Source: Microbispora sp. ZYX-F-249 (lineage in GTDB: Bacteria > Actinomycetota > Actinomycetes > Streptosporangiales > Streptosporangiaceae). From it: DNA of 64,000 nt. The position numbers and the translations under genes are program-made. The stretch is taken from positions 1 through 64,000 of the forward strand of contig NZ_JBDJAW010000010.1 in assembly GCF_039649665.1 (NCBI RefSeq). Reading direction: 5' to 3'. Positions 51,631-58,562 of this stretch are shown piece after piece (position 1 is the first letter of the stretch; each line of letters opens with the position of its first letter). The notes beneath the pieces are model-generated. The model saw nothing but the letters and a program-made list of their open reading frames with translations, did no database searches and was not told where the DNA came from.

Positions 51631-51663
51631 ACGCTAGGCACAGCGGCTTGTCCCAATCTTGTC
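51631..51663 (-). promoter_or_regulatory. SARP-type promoter, leftward operon
   Basis: On the minus strand GACAA occurs at 51663-51659 and again at 51652-51648, an 11-bp period. The heptamer GACAAGC ends at 51646, and TAGCGT (51636-51631) follows after 9 bases. It mirrors the rightward promoter at 51705-51737 exactly in spacing. Confidence 0.7.
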
Positions 51664-51704
51664 GCCTGCGCGCGGGCCGGCCGCGCCGCCCGCCGTCGGC
51701 CGCC

Positions 51705-51737
51705 GACAAGGATGCGACAAGGAGCGCTCAGTAGGTT
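51705..51737 (+). promoter_or_regulatory. SARP-type promoter, rightward operon
   Basis: GACAAG at 51705-51710 and 51716-51721 (11-bp period), 9 bases after GACAAGG then TAGGTT at 51732-51737. The same heptamer, period and gap occur on the opposite strand at 51631-51663. Known SARP sites are heptamer repeats with an 11-bp period about 8 bases from the -10 box. Confidence 0.72.
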
Positions 51738-51809
51738 CGACGCCGGTCCCCCCACCGAGGATGGTGTCGATTGATGAGCGATCGGGACGCCCTGGTCGAG
51801 GAGCAGCCC

Positions 51810-53036
51810 ATGACCGCCCCGCCCGAGCCCGGGACGGGCTGGGCGGCACGTGTCCGCCGATTCGTCCGCCCCCGGCGGCGCTGGTGCCTGGGCACCAAAC
51901 TGGTGGTGACCGCCACCATGGCGTGGCTGCTCTTCGTGGTCTGCCACCTGCTGGCGAGCGGGCGGACGTCGCTGTGGGCGCCGCTCGAGCTGATTCCGCC
52001 GCTGCTGTTCCTGGCGGTCCCCGTGTCGCTGATGGTCGTGGCGCCCCTGGCCCGGCCGGTCCGCTGGCGGATCGTGTCGCTGCTGGTGGTCGCCGCGGTG
52101 CTCGGCGCCGGGCGGAGCGGGGTCAACTACGCCACCCTCTGGTACACCCCGCCGCCCGCCCGCCCCGGAGCCGTCACGGTCGTCGCCTGGAACACCGAGT
52201 TCTGGGACCAGGACCTCCGCAACTCCGACGGCACCCGGTTCTCGCCCGGGTTCTACGACTACCTCCACAGCCTTGACGCCGACGTCTACCTGCTCGCGGA
52301 GTACCTGCACAGGGACATGCGCCCGGCGCGACGCTGGACGGGCGACCTCGCGCTGCGCATCGACAAGCTGGCGGAACTGCGCCGCGAGTTCCCCGGCTGG
52401 CACGTCGCGGTCTCCGGCGAGCAGATCACGCTCTCGCGGTTCCCCATCACCGCGCACCGCGGCCTCGACATGCGCCCGTGGCTGCCGGCGGACCAGAAGG
52501 AGATCCCCGACGTCCTCCGGCACTGGCCGGAGGGGTACACGGTCGAGACGCTGCGCACCGACATCGACGTGAACGGCACCGTCGTCTCCTTCTACGACGC
52601 GCAGGTCGTGCTGCCCCCGCTCGAATGGCGCCTGTACGACGCCGAGTCCCGCGAGGTCAACGAGAGCCGGACCCTGCGCCGGGAGGCGAGCTACCGCGCC
52701 ATCAGCGCGGACATCGCCGCCAACCCCAATCCCGTGGTGCTCGCCGGCGACCTGAACACCTCCCCGGCCATGGGCATCCGCCGTCTGCTCCCCGAGGGGC
52801 TGGTCGACTGGACGCCCGCGCTCTCGTCCCTCTACCCGGCGACCTACCTGGCCGGGACCGCCGAGCTGTGGCGGATCGACTGGCTCTACACCACCCCCGA
52901 CGTGACGGTGCACGACTACGAGCTGCCCGGTGCGGAGGGACAGTCCGATCATCGGGCCCAGCGCATGCTCATGTCGGTGTCCCGACCGGCGCGGGCCCCA
53001 CAGACGACGCCGCGGACGACCCTGCCGACGACCTGA
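51810..53036 (+). CDS. Membrane EEP-family hydrolase
   Basis: About 408 residues, paralogous to 46,553-47,713. Three N-terminal transmembrane helices (KLVVTATMAWLLFVVCHLLA and two more), then an EEP domain: WNTEFWDQD, YLLAEYLHR, LAGDLNTSPAMG, WRIDWLYT and EGQSDHRAQR. Note LAEY where most members have LQE, and AGDLN. ATG 51810 has GAGGAG 7 bases upstream; ATG 51774 is an alternative with a poorer site. It opens the rightward operon under the SARP-type promoter and is followed by a GT2 gene after 18 bases. Confidence 0.82.
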   Translation: MTAPPEPGTGWAARVRRFVRPRRRWCLGTKLVVTATMAWLLFVVCHLLASGRTSLWAPLELIPPLLFLAVPVSLMVVAPLARPVRWRIVSLLVVAAVLGAGRSGVNYATLWYTPPPARPGAVTVVAWNTEFWDQDLRNSDGTRFSPGFYDYLHSLDADVYLLAEYLHRDMRPARRWTGDLALRIDKLAELRREFPGWHVAVSGEQITLSRFPITAHRGLDMRPWLPADQKEIPDVLRHWPEGYTVETLRTDIDVNGTVVSFYDAQVVLPPLEWRLYDAESREVNESRTLRREASYRAISADIAANPNPVVLAGDLNTSPAMGIRRLLPEGLVDWTPALSSLYPATYLAGTAELWRIDWLYTTPDVTVHDYELPGAEGQSDHRAQRMLMSVSRPARAPQTTPRTTLPTT

Positions 53037-53054
53037 CCGACGAGAGGAACGGAC

Positions 53055-54137
53055 ATGCCCGACGAGCCGATGTGGCGTGATGACGTCGCGGTCATCGTGC
53101 CGAACTACAACAAGAGGAAGACCCTGCGCGCCTGCCTGAAGTCGGTGTACGCGCAGACCTACCGCCCCGCCGAGGTCATCGTCGTCGACGACGTCAGCAC
53201 CGACGGCTCGCTGGAGATAGCGCGCGACTTCCCGTGCACGATCGTCGAGTCGCCGTACAACGGGGGGCCCGCGGTGGCCCGCAACCTCGGGGTGGCGAGG
53301 AGCTCGGCGCCGCTGCTGTTCTTCGTCGACTCCGACACGGCGCTCGCGCCGGACGCGATCCGCAACGCGGTCAAGGCGTACCGGAGCACCCCGGACTGCG
53401 GCATGGTGCAGGGCATCTACGACGCCGATCCGCTGTACGACGACGGCCCGGTCGAGCGCTACCGGGTGCTGTGCGAGCACTACGAGCGCAGCCAGACCAC
53501 GGCGACGTTCCTGTCCTGCACGCTGATCCCCCGCCATGTCTTCGAGGAGGCGGGCCGGCTCGACGAGCGGCTGCGCGACGGCGAGGACTTCGAGTTCGGC
53601 ACGCGTGTCCCGGCTCACTACCGGCTGGTGGTGACCACCTCGGTGGTGACGAAGGCCGACGACGAGGACAAGTTCTGGGGATGCCTCGTGGAGCGGTTCG
53701 TCCGGTCCACGACGCTCCCGGTGATCATGGTGCGCGCCCGGCGGCTGCGCGACGAGGGGAAGGTGGGCTTCCAGCTCAACATGATCGGAACGGGTCAGCA
53801 CAAACGGCGCAAACCCCCCAGCATCTCCTCGGCGTCCGCCACGGCCACCTTCCTCACCCTGCCGCTCGCGCTGGTGAGTCCCTGGCTGCTGGCCGTACCG
53901 GCGACGACGCTCGGGGTGTTCCTGTGGAAGAACCGCAGGTTCATCGGCTTCGCCCGCCGTCACGGGGGCGCCCGCTTCGCGTCGTGGGTCGCCTGGATGC
54001 AGCTCTGCTTCCACACCGCGTTCTTCCTCGGCGCCTGCGTGGGGCTCGTACGCGTCGCCTACGAACTGGCCCGCAGACAGGGGGAGCCGGTCAGGACGGG
54101 CCTGTCCCCGGTGCCGTCGAGCGGCGCGCCCGAGTGA
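53055..54137 (+). CDS. GT2 glycosyltransferase
   Basis: A 360-residue GT2 enzyme with VAVIVPNYNKRKTLRACLKS, VVDDVSTDGS, metal motif FVDSD and acceptor block LRDGEDFEFGTRVPAHYR. Two or three C-terminal membrane segments (ATATFLTLPLALVSPWLLAV and following) and a short proline/serine tail complete it. GAGAGGAA precedes the ATG. Its stop overlaps the next gene by 4 bases (GTGA). It is the fourth GT2 in the cluster and the only one on this arm. Confidence 0.87.
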   Translation: MPDEPMWRDDVAVIVPNYNKRKTLRACLKSVYAQTYRPAEVIVVDDVSTDGSLEIARDFPCTIVESPYNGGPAVARNLGVARSSAPLLFFVDSDTALAPDAIRNAVKAYRSTPDCGMVQGIYDADPLYDDGPVERYRVLCEHYERSQTTATFLSCTLIPRHVFEEAGRLDERLRDGEDFEFGTRVPAHYRLVVTTSVVTKADDEDKFWGCLVERFVRSTTLPVIMVRARRLRDEGKVGFQLNMIGTGQHKRRKPPSISSASATATFLTLPLALVSPWLLAVPATTLGVFLWKNRRFIGFARRHGGARFASWVAWMQLCFHTAFFLGACVGLVRVAYELARRQGEPVRTGLSPVPSSGAPE

Positions 54138-55129
54138 GGGCGATCAGGCTCCCCCGCCTGCCGCGCCCGGTCCGTCGGGCGCTGGTGGCCGCCTTCGTCC
54201 TCGTCGCCGCGGGCGCGATCGCGCTGACGCTGAGCCGGCTGGACTGGGGCGTGGTCGCCGTCCTGTTCGCCCGGCGCGACGCCGGGCAGATCGGTCTCCT
54301 GCTGGGCGGCGCGCTGCTGGCGAGCATGGCGGGGCTGTCGTTCGGGTTCCTCGCCTGGCGCGTCGTGCTGCTGGAGAGCGGCCCCCCGGTCAGCGAGCCG
54401 CGGGTGGTGCGGATCTTCTTCGTCGGCTTCCTGTCCAAGTACGTGCCCGGGCGGGTGCCCGGGATGATCGCGATCACCAAGGTGGCCACGGCCAACGGCG
54501 TCGGTTTCGGCCGGCTGATGAGCACGGCCGCGCTCGTCATGAGCCTGGTGCTGCTGAGCGGGTTCACGGTCGGGCTGCTCGCGGGGGTGCAGATGCTGGG
54601 CGCCCGGGCGGCGTGGCTCGCGGGCGCCGCCGTGCTGATCGTGCTCGTCCTGGTGCGCCCGCAGATCGTCAACCGGGGCTCGGCGCTGCTGCTGCGGCTG
54701 CTGCGCCGCCCCTCTGCGGCCAGCGCCGTCTCGGTCCGGGGAGTACGGCTCGCGGTCGCCTGGCAGAGCCTGTCCTGGGTGGTCACCGGGCTGCACCTGT
54801 GGCCCCTGGCCATCGCGGTGGGCGCGCCCCCGTCGCGCTCCCTCGCCCTGTGCGTCGGCGCGTTCACGCTCGCCACGACGATCGGCATCGCCAGCGTGTT
54901 CATCCCCGACGGCATCGGCGTCCGCGAGGCGGTGCTGGCGGCCGCGCTGGCCCTGGTGCTCCCCGCCCCCGCCGCCGCGGTGGTGGCCCTGGCCAGCCGC
55001 CTGGTCTCCACCGTCAGCGAGGTCGTCCTCGGCGCGGCCGCCCTCGCCACCGCCGAATATCTCATCCGCCGCAAGCCGCGGAGTTTCACTGGGCTCCAAA
55101 CTATTGACGGTGAATCCGCTGGTGTGTGA
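54134..55129 (+). CDS. LPG-synthase-type (UPF0104/AglD-like) membrane protein, flippase-like
   Basis: A 331-residue membrane protein with about eight helices, of the lysylphosphatidylglycerol-synthase transmembrane family without the synthetase domain. Family blocks: FFVGFLSKYVPGRVPGMIAI, then TTIGIASVFIPDGIGVREAV. Homologues beside GT2 genes are thought to move lipid-linked sugars across the membrane. The start is GTG 54134 overlapping the GT2 stop. The tail SFTGLQTIDGESAGV looks non-conserved, and a CBM2 remnant continues in the same frame right after the stop. The original C-terminus may therefore have been replaced. Confidence 0.82.
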   Translation: MRAIRLPRLPRPVRRALVAAFVLVAAGAIALTLSRLDWGVVAVLFARRDAGQIGLLLGGALLASMAGLSFGFLAWRVVLLESGPPVSEPRVVRIFFVGFLSKYVPGRVPGMIAITKVATANGVGFGRLMSTAALVMSLVLLSGFTVGLLAGVQMLGARAAWLAGAAVLIVLVLVRPQIVNRGSALLLRLLRRPSAASAVSVRGVRLAVAWQSLSWVVTGLHLWPLAIAVGAPPSRSLALCVGAFTLATTIGIASVFIPDGIGVREAVLAAALALVLPAPAAAVVALASRLVSTVSEVVLGAAALATAEYLIRRKPRSFTGLQTIDGESAGV

Positions 55130-55467
55130 GCCTTCCCTTTCAGATTTCCAGGCCCGCGGGAGGAGGACGGTCAGGGTCCCCGCCTGATCGGCCAGTGGGG
55201 CGGCGGCTTCCAGGCCGAGGTCAAGGTCACCGCGGGCCGCTCGGCGATCAAGCGCTGGACGGTGACGCGGACCTTCGCCGACGGCCGATCCGTCACCGAC
55301 GCCTGGAACGCGACGGTGAGCGGCAGCGGGGCGAGCGTGACCGCCCGCGACATGAGCTACAACGGCAGCCTCGGCGCCGGGGCCGGCACGACCTTCGGGC
55401 TCCTCGGGTCGCGGAACGGCGGCAACAGCGTCCCCTCGCTGTCCTGCACCGCGAGCCGACCGGATGA
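55130..55467 (+). pseudogene. CBM2 cellulose-binding module remnant
   Basis: The frame right after the flippase stop reads a CBM2: GQWGGGFQAEVKVTAGRSAI, WTVTRTFADGRSVTDAWNAT, then SYNGSLGAGAGTTFGLLG and LSCTA. It matches the LPMO's CBM2 closely in order (GGFQGEV, GWTVTWTF, AWNAT, GSLGAGAATTFGF). The usual GW-VTWTF is RWTVTRTF here, losing one tryptophan, and the first cysteine and any start codon or catalytic domain are absent. It is the degraded 3' end of a secreted carbohydrate enzyme gene. Confidence 0.75.
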
Positions 55468-55472
55468 ACAGT

Positions 55473-55534
55473 GCGGGCCGGGCGCGGCGTGCGCCCGGCC
55501 CGCGGCCGTGTGGTGGGGCATGGGCCCCACCACA
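55473..55534. terminator. Two tandem perfect hairpins
   Basis: GCGGGCCGGGCGC (55473-55485) pairs with 55491-55503 (13 bp), and TGTGGTGGGGC (55509-55519) pairs with 55524-55534 (11 bp, 4-base loop). They follow the CBM2 remnant, probably its old terminators, and now end the flippase transcript. Confidence 0.65.
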
Positions 55535-55797
55535 TGAGATCAACGTCTCGGATGGCCGGAGAATCTGAAATCCGTCGATCCCCCGCGACCTGCCGAAAGG
55601 CGACCGGACCGTCTCATGGCCCGGATTGCCCCGAATGGAGTCGGCGTATATGGGGAAGGTCTCCACAATCCCTCGGAAGCGACACGGTTTGGCAACAAAT
55701 CCGCCCGTCGCTTCCATCGGATATCGGGGCAGAGCGCTCCGATACGACCGCCGCCGTTCGGCGGAGACCATCGGATCGACGATACGGAGGAACGGTG

Positions 55798-56895
55798 ATG
55801 CCGACCAACCCCCACCACCCGAGTAAAGGACTGCGGTCCCGATCGGGTGGGTCACGCCGGCGCATCTCCCCACCCATGATCCTCGCGACCGCGTTCGTGC
55901 TGACCGCGGCGGGCGGCGCCGGGGCGTCGGCGGCATCCGCCGCCACGCCCGTCAATACGCCACCCGAGACGTCCGAGCCCGTCGTGACGGCCACCGTGAC
56001 GATCACGCCGACGGCCGGCCCGGCGGAGACCGCCCCCGGCTCCCCCGCGGCGACCCCTGCCACCGGGGTCCCCCTGGTGGGGCCGTTCCTCGGCGCGCTG
56101 CACGGCGAGGTGGTCGTGCCCACCAAGGACGGATGCGGCACCGTCCCCGTCTTCACCCAGACCGGGCAGGCCGTCGCCGTGTCGGAGGACTCGATCACCC
56201 TCCGCAGCCAGGACGGCTTCGAGCGGTCGTACGCGATCGCCGACTCCACGCGGGTGTTCACCGGTCGCCGCGGCGGCGAGATCCGGCAGGACGCCTGGGT
56301 CTCGGTGGTCGCGGCCGTGCAGCCCGCCCCGCAGAGCCCCGCCCCCCAGAGCCCGGCCCCCCAGAGCCCGGCCCCGCCGACCGATATGCCGACGCCACCG
56401 GACAGCACGCCGGCCCCGCCGACGGAGGGCACCCAGACTCCGCCCGGCAGCACCCCGACGCCGCCGACGGAGAGCACGCCCACTCCTCCGGAGACCACGC
56501 CGACCGAAGGCACCGCGGCCCCCTCCGAGGGCACGCCCACGCCGCCCGTGGACTCCCCCACTCCCCTTCCGGGCGGGACGGACTCCGTTCCTCCGCCGAT
56601 CGAGCAGACGACGCCCGCCGCCCCGCAGGGGGAGACGGCGGCGGCCGCCTACGTCTTCGACCTCTCACGGCCGGGCAAGCGGCTGTGGTACCACGGCAAG
56701 AGCACGCCGTACTCCCTGCAGTGGCGCTCCGGGAAGCCCGTCTGGCGCACCCCCAAGCCCTGCCCGACGCCGACGCTCATCCCCACCGAGCCGCCGGCCG
56801 CCACACCCGAGCCGACCACGACCCCCACGGAGACAGCGGCTCCCAGCCCTGAGCCGACGCCCGCGGACACCCCGACCCCGAGTCCCGCGTCCTGA
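55798..56895 (+). CDS. Secreted Pro/Thr-rich protein with a small beta domain
   Basis: A 365-residue exported protein. Start ATG 55798 follows GGAGGAA. Signal peptide: SRRRISPPMILATAFVLTAA to SAASAA. A small beta domain at about 95-175 (VVVPTKDGCGTVPVFTQTGQ, VSEDSITLRSQDGFERSYAI) resembles DUF5666-type OB-like domains. Then comes a Pro/Thr/Ser-rich stretch with APQSP and TPTPPE repeats, a short conserved island (YVFDLSRPGKRLWYHGKSTP) and another Pro/Thr tail. There is no anchor motif. Function unknown; the layout suggests a cell-wall-spanning or matrix protein. Confidence 0.75.
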   Translation: MPTNPHHPSKGLRSRSGGSRRRISPPMILATAFVLTAAGGAGASAASAATPVNTPPETSEPVVTATVTITPTAGPAETAPGSPAATPATGVPLVGPFLGALHGEVVVPTKDGCGTVPVFTQTGQAVAVSEDSITLRSQDGFERSYAIADSTRVFTGRRGGEIRQDAWVSVVAAVQPAPQSPAPQSPAPQSPAPPTDMPTPPDSTPAPPTEGTQTPPGSTPTPPTESTPTPPETTPTEGTAAPSEGTPTPPVDSPTPLPGGTDSVPPPIEQTTPAAPQGETAAAAYVFDLSRPGKRLWYHGKSTPYSLQWRSGKPVWRTPKPCPTPTLIPTEPPAATPEPTTTPTETAAPSPEPTPADTPTPSPAS

Positions 56896-56904
56896 TCACG
56901 TGCC

Positions 56905-56940
56905 GGCCGGCCCTCGCATGACCAGTGAGGGCCGGCCTTT
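56905..56940. terminator. Hairpin with T-tract after the Pro-rich protein
   Basis: GGCCGGCCCTC (56905-56915) pairs perfectly with 56927-56937, then TTTCTCT. One of the few here with a T-run. Confidence 0.8.
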
Positions 56941-56960
56941 CTCTGCCTCACCCCTCGGCA

Positions 56961-57002
56961 CTTGTTGCAAATAGCTCGCAATAACAAGAGACTGGCAACA
57001 AG
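56961..57002. promoter_or_regulatory. TTGTTGC/GCAACAA operator-like repeats before the MATE gene
   Basis: CTTGTTGC (56961-56968) and GCAACAAG (56995-57002) are exact inverse partners; between them GCAATAACAAG repeats the right arm imperfectly. The block is A/T-rich and 47 bases before the ATG, as expected for a repressor of an efflux gene. No regulator gene lies next to it. Confidence 0.45.
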
Positions 57003-57048
57003 TAGATCGCGAGGTCCGGCGCACTGGGCCCTTTCCTTGAGGACGTCC

Positions 57049-58362
57049 ATGGGTGATGGGGATCGAGCCGGGTCACCGCTGCGCCAGATACTCGCGCTCG
57101 CCGTGCCCGCGCTCGGGGTCCTGGCCGCCGAGCCGCTCTACCTGCTGGTCAACACGGCCGTGGTCGGCCGTCTCGGCGCGGTGCCGCTCGCGGGGCTGTC
57201 GGTCGGCGGGATCGTGCTGGCGCAGATCGCCTCGCAGATGACGTTCCTGTCCTTCGGCACGACCGCACGCGCGGCCCGGCTGTACGGCGCCGGCCGCCGG
57301 GCCGACGCCGTGACCGAGGGGGTGCAGGCGACCTGGCTCGGCGCGGTCGTGGGGCTGGTGATCACCCTGGCGGGACAACTGCTCGCCGCACCGGTCGCCG
57401 GTTTGCTCGCCGGTGACGGCCCGGTCGCCGACGCCGCGGTGAGCTGGCTGCGGATCGCCCTGCTCGGCGCGCCCCTGATCCTGGTCACGATGGCCGGCAA
57501 CGGATGGATGCGCGGCGTCCAGGACATGCGGCGCCCGCTGCGCTACGTGCTCCTCGGCAACGGGATCTCCGCGGTGATCTGCCCCGTGCTGGTGTACGGG
57601 CTCGGCTGGGGGATCAACGGCTCCGCGGTCGCCAACGTGGTCGCGCAGCTCATCTCCGCGAGCCTGTTCGTGCGGGCGCTGGCGGCCGAGGGCGTGCCGC
57701 TCGCCCCGGTTCCGTCCGCGATTCGCGCGCAGCTCGGCATGGCGCGTGACCTGGTGGTGCTCGGCCTGGCCTTCCAGACGTGCTGGGTGTCGGCGACCGC
57801 GGTCGCCGCCCGCACCTCCGCCGCGGCGGCCGGCGCCCACCAGGTGGTGTTCCAGCTGTGGATGTTCCTGGCCTTCGTCCTGGACGCGCTGGCCATCGCC
57901 GCCCAGGCGCTGGTCGGGGCCGCGCTCGGCGCGGACGACGCGGCGCGGGCGCGCCGCCTGGCCTGGCGGGTGACCGGATGCGGGCTGGTCTTCGGGAGCC
58001 TGCTCGGCGTGGTGTTCGCGGCGCTGGCCGGGTCCCTGCCCCACGTGTTCACCACCGACGCCACGGTGCTGGCCGAGATGCCGCAGGCGTGGTGGTTCTT
58101 CGTCGTCCTGCAGCCGATCGGCGGCGTCGTGTTCGCCTTGGACGGAGTGCTGCTCGGCGCCGGCGACGCGGCCTACCTGCGCACCGCGACGGTGAGCGGG
58201 GCGGTGCTGGGGTTCCTGCCGGTGGTGTGGGCGTCGCTCAGATTCGGCTGGGGGCTGGTGGGCATCTGGTCGGGGTTGTCGGCCTTCCTCCTGATCCGGA
58301 TGGTCGCCTCGCTGGCCAGACTGCGATCCGGCCGCTGGGCGGTGCTCGGCGCCGAACGCTGA
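57049..58362 (+). CDS. MATE-family exporter (DinF-like)
   Basis: A 437-residue transporter with twelve predicted membrane helices in two halves. Typical MATE blocks: ILALAVPALGVLAAEPLYLL, NTAVVGRLGAVPLAGLSVGG, GWMRGVQDMRRPL, and AAGAHQVVFQLWMF, LDALAIAAQALVG in the second half. Such proteins expel drugs or metabolites with Na+ or H+ entry. ATG 57049 has GAGGA upstream. It stands alone behind an operator-like repeat. Export of a local product is possible but not shown. Confidence 0.9.
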   Translation: MGDGDRAGSPLRQILALAVPALGVLAAEPLYLLVNTAVVGRLGAVPLAGLSVGGIVLAQIASQMTFLSFGTTARAARLYGAGRRADAVTEGVQATWLGAVVGLVITLAGQLLAAPVAGLLAGDGPVADAAVSWLRIALLGAPLILVTMAGNGWMRGVQDMRRPLRYVLLGNGISAVICPVLVYGLGWGINGSAVANVVAQLISASLFVRALAAEGVPLAPVPSAIRAQLGMARDLVVLGLAFQTCWVSATAVAARTSAAAAGAHQVVFQLWMFLAFVLDALAIAAQALVGAALGADDAARARRLAWRVTGCGLVFGSLLGVVFAALAGSLPHVFTTDATVLAEMPQAWWFFVVLQPIGGVVFALDGVLLGAGDAAYLRTATVSGAVLGFLPVVWASLRFGWGLVGIWSGLSAFLLIRMVASLARLRSGRWAVLGAER

Positions 58363-58510
58363 CCGCCGCGCGTTCGCGACGGTCGTGCGAACCGTCCGGA
58401 GACCGGTTTTCCTCGTCCGATCCCCCTGATGCGGCGTGAGTTCGGCGGTCCCGACCGTGACGGCGGGGCCGGCCACCTCTGACCGCTGCGCGAGCACGTG
58501 CGCAATGGGA

Positions 58511-58546
58511 GCGGCGGCCCTCCCCGGGAGGAGGAAGGGCCGCCGC
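58511..58546. terminator. Hairpin between convergent MATE and protease genes
   Basis: GCGGCGGCCCT (58511-58521) pairs perfectly with 58536-58546, loop 14 bases. It is 16 bases from the protease stop and can serve either strand. Confidence 0.6.
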
Positions 58547-58562
58547 CCGGCTCCGGTGCCGA

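Noticed and set aside
48822..54014. A single 1730-residue leftward protein
   Set aside because: Only the last 343 residues (from 49,853) look like protein, a GT2 enzyme. The rest is the antisense of other GT2, EEP and sulfotransferase genes and is open only because of high G+C.
40226..55129. Classical PKS, NRPS, RiPP or terpene cluster
   Set aside because: Despite SARP regulators there are no ketosynthase, adenylation, cyclodehydratase or terpene-synthase motifs.
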